The position numbers and the translations under genes are program-made. Under the pieces are notes generated by a model. The model made no database searches. It was not told the DNA's origin and was given only the letters and a program-made list of their open reading frames with translations. 6,134 nucleotides of DNA from Candidatus Firestonebacteria bacterium RIFOXYA2_FULL_40_8 (GTDB lineage: Bacteria; Oederibacteriota; D2-FULL-39-29). The stretch spans positions 14,249-20,382 of the forward strand of contig MFGS01000069.1 of assembly GCA_001778355.1 (NCBI GenBank), in the 5' to 3' direction. Shown here piece by piece: positions 1 through 6,029 of this stretch (positions within the stretch are counted from its first letter, which is position 1; each line of letters opens with the position of its first letter).

Positions 1-1
1 T

Positions 2-1345
2 CTGGAAGACTCAATTGATCTTATATTCCTCGGTGAGATGCACTATCTGACCGCGGATAAGAAATATTTTGAGCTCTTTACCAAAGAGTTTGCAAGATAC
101 CTCTCCGAAAAGAAAGAAGACAAAGACCTGTTAAATATTATGATATCTTACGGGTATTTTAAGGATGCTGGTGTATCTTCGGATTTGAAAAAGAAGTTTT
201 TAGCCGTTATCAGTGAATTTGTTAAAGAAAGACAGCAAACGCCGCTTAATACCGTAATGGAAAAAACCGTTTTGAACTCTATCTCTGTCTTTATCCCGTT
301 CCTTTGCAAAGCGCCGGAAGAGGATATCATTGGATGGCTTGCCGGTAAGATCGACAAAGACGGTATTGTGAGCGTAAAAAATCCGAAAGAAAATATGGAA
401 CTTCTTGAAGCGCTTGTTGTAAATATCTCCTTGGCCCGGCTTAAAAAAAAGGTGGATACCGAAGTCTACAGACTTTCCGTGGACGATCTTTTCAGCTTTG
501 TTTTTAAATTTGCCAGGCCGGATAAAAAGTATGACAGCAGGTTCAGAAGCGTCTCCGGCCGCGCTCCTGACATTGAATACGTAAAGTACCTCCGGTCTAT
601 ATATCTGGAAGATTGGGATAGCGCCTGTGAAAGCAGTCATATCCTGGATTATGTGTTTATGGGCGGAGCTTTTGAGACCGCTGATAAGGATTTAAAACCG
701 GCGCCGTACGAACCGGATCTCAGCGCTTCAGGTTATCCCAAAAACAAATTCTATCTTTTAAAAAGCCATAATTCCCTGCTGGCGACGGATATATTTACTT
801 TTACTTTGACGAAAAACAGCGAAGATATCATAATGCCTCCTGCGCTTCCGGGAAAATTCTTTACTCTGGACGACGGGCTTATCGTGTATGATAAGAATCT
901 GGAAACCACCCTCTGGGTAGCAGGCCGTGAATACGACTTTTTAGACGCCGACTACGACGTGACCCCGTCGGTAAAGCACAGGATCCAGTATTTCCTCCAT
1001 AAGAAAACAAACCATCTGATAATCCGGCATAAATTTTCCGGCGCGGAACAGCACACCGTAAAAATAAATTTCTTTACGAAAGAAAAAATCACCAATGCCC
1101 CTATGGTGGAGTTCGATAAGCAGACAATAAGGGATACCATTAACAGGTTCACCAGGGCGAATAAGACCGAAACCGCCTTTCTGAAGTTAAACGGCGATCA
1201 AACAGTAGGCGCGTCTATATACGGCGGAAAGTACTCGATATTGCCGCTGATAAATCCCGGATTAAAAGTAGAGATAAACCACGACTGCGTTTCGTACACG
1301 GCTACGTTGCTTCTGCCGAACGAACTGATATTTATGGTGTATTAA
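2..1345 (+). CDS. Hypothetical protein, 5'-partial; possible heparinase II/III-like fold
   Basis: Only the 3' part of this gene is present: the frame is open to the left edge, and the first ATG (position 38) has no upstream Shine-Dalgarno, so it is probably internal. Numbering from that Met, residues 1-205 are mostly alpha-helical in character. Residues about 235-435 look beta-rich, with alternating hydrophobic strands such as FYLLKS (238-243) and IFTFTLT (252-258). The stretch 292-347 (WVAGREYDFLDADYD, then VKHRIQYF, then HLIIRHKFSGAEQHTVKINFF) resembles the pattern of a heparinase II/III beta-sandwich, where an HRR-type strand is followed by a strand ending in Asp and by a GxxHxV-type strand. 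The usual toroid-sandwich HxHxD..SF signature is not visible: the equivalent place reads SHNSLLATDIFTF. If the relation is real, the protein may be a degenerate or non-catalytic member. No signal peptide can be judged because the N-terminus is missing. The gap of about 130 bases to the next gene leaves co-transcription uncertain. The gene is certain; the fold is a low-confidence inference. Confidence 0.85.
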   Translation: MEDSIDLIFLGEMHYLTADKKYFELFTKEFARYLSEKKEDKDLLNIMISYGYFKDAGVSSDLKKKFLAVISEFVKERQQTPLNTVMEKTVLNSISVFIPFLCKAPEEDIIGWLAGKIDKDGIVSVKNPKENMELLEALVVNISLARLKKKVDTEVYRLSVDDLFSFVFKFARPDKKYDSRFRSVSGRAPDIEYVKYLRSIYLEDWDSACESSHILDYVFMGGAFETADKDLKPAPYEPDLSASGYPKNKFYLLKSHNSLLATDIFTFTLTKNSEDIIMPPALPGKFFTLDDGLIVYDKNLETTLWVAGREYDFLDADYDVTPSVKHRIQYFLHKKTNHLIIRHKFSGAEQHTVKINFFTKEKITNAPMVEFDKQTIRDTINRFTRANKTETAFLKLNGDQTVGASIYGGKYSILPLINPGLKVEINHDCVSYTATLLLPNELIFMVY

Positions 1346-1368
1346 AAGAATTTACGATTTAATGAAGA

Positions 1369-1389
1369 CCCGCCAAAAACAACGGCGGG
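1369..1389 (+). other. GC-rich hairpin in the intergenic gap
   Basis: CCCGCC (1369-1374) and GGCGGG (1384-1389) form a perfect 6-bp stem with a 9-base A-rich loop, 24 bases after the stop codon of the upstream gene. No run of T follows, so it is not a standard intrinsic terminator. It could be an RNA-stabilising 3' hairpin or a weak attenuator between the first gene and the beta-propeller gene. Confidence 0.45.
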
Positions 1390-1407
1390 GATATCTAAAG
1401 TGCGTTC

Positions 1408-1424
1408 CGGGAAAAAGCATCCCG
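1408..1424 (+). other. Second small hairpin in the intergenic gap
   Basis: CGGGA (1408-1412) and TCCCG (1420-1424) pair over 5 bp around a 7-base loop. Together with the hairpin at 1369-1389 it gives the leader of the beta-propeller gene two consecutive stems. Six bases downstream lies the perfect 10-bp palindrome TTTTGCAAAA (1430-1439). No convincing -35/-10 pair was found in this gap. Each element is short enough to be chance. Confidence 0.25.
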
Positions 1425-1476
1425 CTGAATTTTGCAAAAGCAGATAGAGATTTGAGTAAAGTGGAAAAAATAAATC

Positions 1477-2664
1477 ATGGGGGAAGTTCCAGTGAGCAGG
1501 TTCGTTTACTTTTCTGTTATTCTCATAACTTGCAGGGCTTTTTCTTGGTGCGCGGAAATTCCCGTTGCGCAGGCGGCGGGGGGTAAAGATATGGCAGCTC
1601 AGGAAGAGCAGTTGAGAAAGGAAGTTTCGGATAAGGGGTGGATAATCTTTTCCGCGAATCCGAAAGAGATAGAGACTGCGCAGCCCGCCGGCGGGTCCGG
1701 CGCGGGACAGGAACTTGAACTGTACAGGATGAGGCCGGACGGCACAAAAATCCGGCGCATCACAAAGACTACCGGTGTTAAAAATATCTATCCAAGAATT
1801 TCCCCCGACGGGAAAAAAATTCTTTTCCAGCAGATTCCTTCCTCTAAGAAAAACACGCATGACCTTAAAGGTGAGATGGGCGAGTTTTGTATATGTAATC
1901 TTGACGGGACGGGTTTTACGGTATACGGAAAAAAAGATGAGTTCCCCTGGGCTTCTTTCAGTCCGGATATGAAACAGCTGGGCTGCCTTTTTCGGAAAGA
2001 GGGAAAGATAAAAATATTTGATTATAAAACAAAAAAAGTTGTTAAAGAAATGGCTGCCGGTGGAATTGCGCGCCAGCTCCGGTGGTCTTTGGACGGTAAA
2101 TATTTCTGCGGTACAGGGAATCACAAAGGTTTACCGTGGTGGGAGATAATCGGGATAAACATTGCAACAGGGGAAACGCTGCTTTTTACACGGGAAGGCG
2201 GAAGCTGTACGCCTGATTGGTTTAGAAGTGACCTTATAATGATAGTATATTCAAATAGGAATCCAAAAATAGGAGAAAAGGGTACAGGGGATAAGGAATA
2301 TGGAACTACCACTTTAATGCGCGCCGATGCATCCGGTAAGAAAAAAAAGCTTATCTTTGCGGATATCACCACGCATGTTTACGGCGGATGTCTTTCTCCC
2401 GATGATAAATATGTTATTTTCTGGGGTTCAGGCGGGGAGGGCGGCACGCAAATAGCAGGGGAGTATGATCGCCAGTTACGAATCGTCCGTATGGAAGATA
2501 CTCCGGTGGTGCTTCCGGGGTTTGATGAACTTCAAAAGCTGTATCCCGGAGCTAAAGAAGGGCCGGTACTGCATCCAAAAAGAGAAGACGGAAAAACAAT
2601 TCTGGTCGGGGACCTTAATTCGGCCTGGAGTTATGCCGAGGTACCTGAAGAAAAAATAAAATGA
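1477..2664 (+). CDS. Exported TolB/WD40-like beta-propeller protein
   Basis: The protein is built from blades of the TolB/PD40 type, each with a hydrophobic strand, an SPDG-like turn and another strand: YPRISPDGKKILF (105-117), WASFSPDMKQLGCLF (158-172), LRWSLDGKYF (201-210), CTPDWFRSDLIMIVYS (244-259) and YGGCLSPDDKYVIFW (302-316). There are also DG-type loops at MRPDGT (85-90) and NLDGTG (141-146). The N-terminus has a signal peptide: Arg8, a hydrophobic run 9-18, and possible signal peptidase I sites after AQA (31-33) or SWCA (23-26). The start is uncertain. ATG 1477 has only a weak GGA ahead of it; GTG 1492, fifteen bases later, is preceded by the purine run GGGGGAAG (1479-1486) at a 5-base spacing and gives a tidier signal peptide (VSRFVYFSV). 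Such propellers usually bind proteins or glycans and rarely catalyse. Position directly upstream of, and overlapping, the acetylation genes suggests a periplasmic or surface role in the same pathway; this is inference. The fold is well supported, the role is not. Confidence 0.85.
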   Translation: MGEVPVSRFVYFSVILITCRAFSWCAEIPVAQAAGGKDMAAQEEQLRKEVSDKGWIIFSANPKEIETAQPAGGSGAGQELELYRMRPDGTKIRRITKTTGVKNIYPRISPDGKKILFQQIPSSKKNTHDLKGEMGEFCICNLDGTGFTVYGKKDEFPWASFSPDMKQLGCLFRKEGKIKIFDYKTKKVVKEMAAGGIARQLRWSLDGKYFCGTGNHKGLPWWEIIGINIATGETLLFTREGGSCTPDWFRSDLIMIVYSNRNPKIGEKGTGDKEYGTTTLMRADASGKKKKLIFADITTHVYGGCLSPDDKYVIFWGSGGEGGTQIAGEYDRQLRIVRMEDTPVVLPGFDELQKLYPGAKEGPVLHPKREDGKTILVGDLNSAWSYAEVPEEKIK

Positions 2665-3203
2665 TGAAGAAAAAGTCAAAGAATAAACTCACCGCGCCAA
2701 AAAAACCTGCAGGACCGGGAATAATAAGAGGCCTGGCTGTTTTGCTCGGGCTTCTTTTGCTGGTTACCTGGCTGGTGCTCCGTGTTGATGACGGTAAAGA
2801 TGAAAATGTCTCCAAACTGGGCAAAATAGAAGTCACGGCAAAACTCCTGGATTGTCCCGATAAATTCCCCGACCTGGGCGCGTATAAATACACTTATGTA
2901 GTAAAATATGAAGTTAAGAAAATCCACAGACAGGATCCCGCGGGGAAATATTTGCTGAAACCGGGGGATATTATTTTTGTAGGGCATTATAAACCCCTGC
3001 TTCCCCGGGCGGAAATAAAAGATGACGAATGGGGGGATGCGCCCCTCGGCGGGAAGCTTGTGAGAATAGTCCGCGGCGATACACACCGCCTGGCGCTGGA
3101 TTATGAGCTGTCAAACCTGGCGCCCTGCGGGGTACTGGACTTTTTTTATCCTGCCGGTGTTAACCGGTTTTTTGCTGTCTGGGTGAATCCGACGGGACTT
3201 TAA
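2661..3203 (+). CDS. Small membrane-anchored protein of unknown function beside AlgI/AlgJ-like genes
   Basis: Not recognised as a named family. The 180 residues comprise a basic N-terminus (MMKKKSKNKL, followed by further Lys and an Arg at 23), one transmembrane segment (about 21-40, IIRGLAVLLGLLLLVTWLVL) and a domain of about 140 residues predicted outside the membrane by the positive-inside rule. That domain looks beta-rich: KIEVTAKLLD (55-64), YKYTYVVKYEVKKI (75-88), DIIFVGHY (103-110), KLVRIVRG (132-139), HRLALDYEL (142-150) and FFAVWVNP (170-177), with conserved-looking turns KPGD (100-103) and YKPLLPRAE (110-118). The gene begins at ATG 2661, inside the stop codon of the beta-propeller gene (ATGA), so translation is probably coupled; a second in-frame ATG at 2664 could equally serve, and neither has a strong Shine-Dalgarno. 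Only nine bases separate its stop from the AlgI-like gene. In Pseudomonas alginate clusters a third periplasmic protein, AlgF, accompanies AlgI and AlgJ; this protein might fill a comparable place, but I see no sequence resemblance that would prove it. Confidence 0.85.
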   Translation: MMKKKSKNKLTAPKKPAGPGIIRGLAVLLGLLLLVTWLVLRVDDGKDENVSKLGKIEVTAKLLDCPDKFPDLGAYKYTYVVKYEVKKIHRQDPAGKYLLKPGDIIFVGHYKPLLPRAEIKDDEWGDAPLGGKLVRIVRGDTHRLALDYELSNLAPCGVLDFFYPAGVNRFFAVWVNPTGL

Positions 3204-3207
3204 AGGA
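3202..3207 (+). promoter_or_regulatory. Ribosome binding site of the MBOAT gene
   Basis: AAAGGA lies 5 bases before ATG 3213 and overlaps the stop codon (3201-3203) of the preceding gene. It supports this start, which gives the MVF N-terminus typical of AlgI-like proteins, and points to coupled translation. Confidence 0.7.
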
Positions 3208-3212
3208 AACCT

Positions 3213-4625
3213 ATGGTATTTACCACTCACATATTTATTTTTTATTTTCTGCCGCTGATGCTTTTGATCTATTACAATATTCCGTTTAAGTGGCGGAACC
3301 TTTTTCTGACAGTGATGAGCTACATATTTTACGGTTGGTGGAAGCCGTGGTTCGTTCTCCTGATGTTTTTTTCCACCGTTAATGATTTCATTGCGGGAAA
3401 GTTCATAACTGCGCCCGGGGCAGGAAGAAAACAACGGATAACGGCGCTTTCAATTTCTGTCACGGCTAACCTGCTTTTACTCGCCTTTTTCAAATATTAC
3501 ATGTTCAGCGCGGAAAGTCTAAATTTCCTTATGCAGCTTGCGGGCAAACCGGTTTTTTCCGTGCTAAAAGTGGCGCTCCCAATCGGCATATCTTTTTACA
3601 CGTTCCAATCCATCAGTTATACCGTGGACCTTTACCGCGGCGCGGCCAAGCCGGCGAGGAATTTCATAGATTTTGCCTGTTTTGTTTCGCTTTTCCCTCA
3701 CCTGATAGCCGGCCCTATCATCAGGTATCATACGGTTTCGGAGCAAATAGCGTATAGGGAGTACCATCTGCCGCGTTTTTCTTCCGGCGTGGCGCTTTTT
3801 ATACTGGGTTTTGCCAAAAAGATAATTCTCGCTAATACCGTAGGGGATATTGCCGCGGCTGTTTTCGGGGCGGCTAACCCGGGAACTCTCGATGCCTGGT
3901 TTGGTGTGACGGCGTATGCGTTCCAGATCTACTTTGATTTCTGCGGGTATTCGGATATGGCAGTCGGAATAGGACGGATGTTCGGCCTGGAACTTATAAA
4001 GAATTTTGACGCGCCCTACCGTTCGGAAAGTATTACTGAACTCTGGAGGCGGTGGCATATTTCGCTTTCGACTTTTTTACGGGATTATCTTTACATTCCA
4101 CTTGGGGGAAATAAAAAAGGAGCCGCGAGAACTTATGTGAATCTCGGCATGACCATGCTGCTCGGGGGCTTGTGGCACGGAGCGGCGTGGAATTTTCTTG
4201 TCTGGGGTAGTTATCACGGAGGCCTTCTGGTGCTTGAACGGGCCAACGGGAAAAAGAGTTTATATCATAACTTTCCGAGGGTTTTCAGGATAGGGATAAC
4301 CTTTATTTTAATGCTTTTCTCCTGGGTGTTGTTCCGCGCCGAGGATCTTTCCCGGGCGGTTCATTATTTCGGCAGTATGTTCGGAGTTAACACCGCAGAC
4401 AGCGCTGGATTACTTTTGGGCGGAGAAATTTACACCGGTAAAAATCTTTTCTTTTTTGCCGTTGCCTTTCTTCTTGTTTTCCAGCCCCTGCAGGCGCATA
4501 ACTGGATAATAAAAGAAGAGCACGAAAAGCTCAAATGGGCGCTGGTGCTTCTTTTACTTTTTGCTTTTTCCCTGGTGGTCATGTCCACGCAGGCGTTCAA
4601 TCCGTTCCTGTACTTTCAGTTCTAG
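3213..4625 (+). CDS. AlgI-like membrane-bound O-acyltransferase (MBOAT)
   Basis: This is an integral inner-membrane protein of the MBOAT superfamily, AlgI/DltB type. In alginate biosynthesis AlgI is thought to pass acetyl groups from a cytoplasmic donor across the membrane to AlgJ-type partners. At 470 residues it is close to the family's usual length. Diagnostic stretches run in family order: MVFTTHIFIFYFLPL (1-15), LPIGISFYTFQSISYTVDLYRG (122-143; the SFYTFQSISY part is typical), FPHLIAGPI (161-169), FQIYFDFCGYSDMAVG (237-252), then ELWRRWHISLSTFLRDYLYI (276-295) and GGLWHGAAWNF (318-328). His322 in the last motif corresponds to the invariant MBOAT active-site histidine, and His282 in RRWH is the second conserved one. 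About ten hydrophobic segments span the sequence, including 360-376 and 442-458 near the C-terminus. No motif is broken, so the enzyme should be active. It sits 9 bases after the small membrane protein gene and 15 before the AlgJ-like gene. The polymer substrate cannot be told from this sequence, so algI is not assigned as symbol. Confidence 0.95.
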   Translation: MVFTTHIFIFYFLPLMLLIYYNIPFKWRNLFLTVMSYIFYGWWKPWFVLLMFFSTVNDFIAGKFITAPGAGRKQRITALSISVTANLLLLAFFKYYMFSAESLNFLMQLAGKPVFSVLKVALPIGISFYTFQSISYTVDLYRGAAKPARNFIDFACFVSLFPHLIAGPIIRYHTVSEQIAYREYHLPRFSSGVALFILGFAKKIILANTVGDIAAAVFGAANPGTLDAWFGVTAYAFQIYFDFCGYSDMAVGIGRMFGLELIKNFDAPYRSESITELWRRWHISLSTFLRDYLYIPLGGNKKGAARTYVNLGMTMLLGGLWHGAAWNFLVWGSYHGGLLVLERANGKKSLYHNFPRVFRIGITFILMLFSWVLFRAEDLSRAVHYFGSMFGVNTADSAGLLLGGEIYTGKNLFFFAVAFLLVFQPLQAHNWIIKEEHEKLKWALVLLLLFAFSLVVMSTQAFNPFLYFQF

Positions 4626-4626
4626 T

Positions 4627-4635
4627 AAAAAGGAG
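4627..4635 (+). promoter_or_regulatory. Strong ribosome binding site deciding a TTG start
   Basis: AAAAAGGAG begins two bases after the MBOAT stop codon and ends 5 bases before TTG 4641. No ATG or GTG in this frame lies near it, and the next in-frame ATG (codon 76) would remove the membrane anchor. The purine run therefore fixes TTG as the start codon. Confidence 0.7.
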
Positions 4636-4640
4636 TTTTT

Positions 4641-5894
4641 TTGAAGAGTGATAAAGAAAAAAACATTGCGTATAAGGTCCTGACCTTCGGCTTTCTTTTT
4701 CTTATTTTCTCCGTTCCGGTCCTTCAGGCCGTTTATGAACTTAAAAATCATAAGTCCGCGGGTTTTGTGGAAATATTCAGATATTCTCCCACAGAAAATA
4801 ATCTCCGCGCTTATGAAAAGTCCCTTGAAGAAAGCTGGTGGGGAAATAAAAATCTAAGAAAAGGAATGCTTGACCTGTACTCCTATTTGTTCGGCGATAC
4901 CGGGGAAAGATGTGTTTTAGGCAGGGATAACTGGCTGTTTTACCGGCCGGGTCTCAGATACCTTACAGAACCGGACCGCCTTGAAGAAAACAAGAAAAAG
5001 CGCTCTGAAAATGTAATAGAGATAATTTCGAAGTTCAGGAACAGCCTGCGGGAGAAAAATATCGAACTGGTGGTCGTGCCTGTTCCGGAAAAACCGGTTA
5101 TCTATCCGGAAATGCTGGCGGCGGGGGTAAAGCAGGTAATTTCGCCGTCGGAGGAGTTCTTAAAAGGCCTTTCGAAAAAGGGGATCAACACGGTGGACCT
5201 TTTCACCGCTTTAAGGGAGGCAAAAGAAAAAAATCCGAAAATACAATATTATCTGAAAGCGGATACCCACTGGACCCCTGCCGGCGCGGAAGTTGCTGCC
5301 CGTAAAATTTCCGGAGAATTAATAAAACTTAAATATAAGACGGGGCGGTACAAAGGGTACAGCAGAAAGAACATAAAAACAAAAAGAAGGGGTGATCTTG
5401 TCGGAATGCTCGGAGCTTCTTTGGGAAAAGAACGTTTTGAAGTTGAAGAGGCGGAGTGCGGGCAGATCCTGGATAATGTAACAGGGTTGATCATTCCCGA
5501 CAAGGTAGGCGTGAGCGGTTTGTACCGCAATACCCACCTGATAGATACGGAAAAAGAAGCCTCGGTTTTATTGCTCGGGGATAGTTTTTCCAGGATCTAC
5601 CAGCTTCCCGAAGCTAACTCCCTTGGGGAAAATAAGGCGGGCGTAGTTGTTACCAATACGCGCGCGGAGGGAAGTAAAACTCTTTTGCCGGGGTCGGCAG
5701 GTTTACCGTCCCTTCTGGCCTGGGAACTGCAATCCGCGGTGGATTACATCTTAAGCGACGGCGGCGCTGCGAAAAACACAAGATTAATACTTGTTAATAA
5801 TATGGAGATACTGAGAAATAAAAAAGTAGTGATTTGGGAGTTCACGGAACGGGATATTGCATCGGGCTTTTCGGGGTGGGATATAACGGAATAA
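4641..5894 (+). CDS. AlgJ/AlgX-like SGNH acetyltransferase
   Basis: Likely the extracytoplasmic enzyme that accepts acetyl groups from the MBOAT partner and transfers them to a polysaccharide hydroxyl. An N-terminal membrane anchor or uncleaved signal (about 11-31, YKVLTFGFLFLIFSVPVLQAV) precedes an SGNH-like AlgJ/AlgX domain. Family marks in order: GRDNWLFYRPGLRYL (94-108), VVVPVPEKPVIYPEML (144-159), YLKADTHWTPAGAEVAA (204-220), LLLGDSFSRIY (310-320) and KVVIWEFTERD (395-405). The catalytic set appears intact: Asp208 and His210 in the DTHW motif and nucleophile Ser315 in GDSF. The spacing of about 105 residues between them matches AlgJ and AlgX closely. The length of 417 is near AlgJ; there is no room for the C-terminal carbohydrate-binding module found in AlgX. 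The start is TTG, chosen because of a good Shine-Dalgarno 5 bases upstream. The gene ends with tandem stops (TAA TGA). It closes the compact set of four genes. The polymer acted on is unknown, so no symbol is given. Confidence 0.93.
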   Translation: MKSDKEKNIAYKVLTFGFLFLIFSVPVLQAVYELKNHKSAGFVEIFRYSPTENNLRAYEKSLEESWWGNKNLRKGMLDLYSYLFGDTGERCVLGRDNWLFYRPGLRYLTEPDRLEENKKKRSENVIEIISKFRNSLREKNIELVVVPVPEKPVIYPEMLAAGVKQVISPSEEFLKGLSKKGINTVDLFTALREAKEKNPKIQYYLKADTHWTPAGAEVAARKISGELIKLKYKTGRYKGYSRKNIKTKRRGDLVGMLGASLGKERFEVEEAECGQILDNVTGLIIPDKVGVSGLYRNTHLIDTEKEASVLLLGDSFSRIYQLPEANSLGENKAGVVVTNTRAEGSKTLLPGSAGLPSLLAWELQSAVDYILSDGGAAKNTRLILVNNMEILRNKKVVIWEFTERDIASGFSGWDITE

Positions 5895-5925
5895 TGAATA
5901 CGGAAAACGAAGACAGCTAAAGCGA

Positions 5926-5942
5926 AAAACAACGATTGTTTT
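5926..5942. promoter_or_regulatory. Dyad A, operator-like inverted repeat
   Basis: AAAACAA (5926-5932) and TTGTTTT (5936-5942) form a perfect 7-bp inverted repeat around CGA. The stem is AT-rich with a 3-base centre, more like a protein-binding site than a terminator. It lies 31 bases after the AlgJ-like gene and just ahead of a possible -10 element. Its outer half-sites AAAAC/GTTTT recur in dyad B. Confidence 0.35.
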
Positions 5943-5952
5943 ATGATATACT
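5942..5952 (+). promoter_or_regulatory. Possible -10 region of the downstream gene
   Basis: TATGAT (5942-5947) and the overlapping TATACT (5947-5952) each differ from TATAAT by one base. No good TTGACA-like -35 box is found 16-18 bases upstream, so the promoter is tentative, and could need an activator. It lies between two dyads and about 80 bases ahead of the start codon at 6030. Confidence 0.3.
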
Positions 5953-5965
5953 AAAACGTGTTTTA
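5952..5965. promoter_or_regulatory. Dyad B, operator-like inverted repeat
   Basis: TAAAAC (5952-5957) and GTTTTA (5960-5965) form a perfect 6-bp inverted repeat around GT. It shares the half-sites AAAAC/GTTTT with dyad A, with a centre-to-centre distance of about 24 bases, and falls where the transcription start of the candidate promoter would be. This fits a repressor site, but AT-rich intergenic DNA gives short dyads by chance. Confidence 0.35.
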
Positions 5966-5988
5966 AAGCATATAAATTTAAATATAAC

Positions 5989-6011
5989 TAAGGGCAGATA
6001 ACCGGCCCTTA
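5989..6011 (+). other. Leader hairpin upstream of the last gene
   Basis: TAAGGGC (5989-5995) pairs perfectly with GCCCTTA (6005-6011) over 7 bp with a 9-base loop. It ends six bases before the AGGAGG ribosome binding site. There is no T tract after it, so it is unlikely to terminate transcription of the acetylation genes; it may stabilise the mRNA or modulate translation of the next gene. Confidence 0.4.
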
Positions 6012-6017
6012 AATTCT

Positions 6018-6023
6018 AGGAGG
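6018..6023 (+). promoter_or_regulatory. Consensus ribosome binding site
   Basis: AGGAGG is a full match to the Shine-Dalgarno consensus and lies 6 bases before ATG 6030. It is the best ribosome binding site in the window and marks the start of the right-edge gene. Confidence 0.85.
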
Positions 6024-6029
6024 AAAGAG

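Noticed and set aside
38..40. ATG 38 as the true start of the first gene
   Set aside because: The frame stays open to the left edge and there is no Shine-Dalgarno at a workable distance, so the gene most likely begins outside the window.
1531..1551. Lipoprotein signal (Cys19 or Cys25) in the beta-propeller protein
   Set aside because: The residues before these cysteines (LIT-C and FSW-C) do not give a convincing lipobox; a signal peptidase I site nearby fits better.
1362..1586. Small + strand open frame across the intergenic gap
   Set aside because: It begins inside the hairpin region without a ribosome binding site, runs into the propeller gene in another frame, and ends in a Gly-rich shadow.
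1342..2124. Long antisense open frame (260 codons) opposite the beta-propeller gene
   Set aside because: It lies opposite a clear propeller gene with repeated SPDG blades; its translation is rich in Phe, Arg, Pro and Ser with no domain or plausible start context.
3564..4058. Antisense open frame opposite the MBOAT gene
   Set aside because: The + strand carries unbroken MBOAT motifs here; the antisense product is a basic low-order shadow.
5926..5942. Intrinsic terminator for the acetylation operon
   Set aside because: The stem has only one G-C pair and a 3-base loop, and the T run is part of the stem itself; too weak for a factor-independent terminator.
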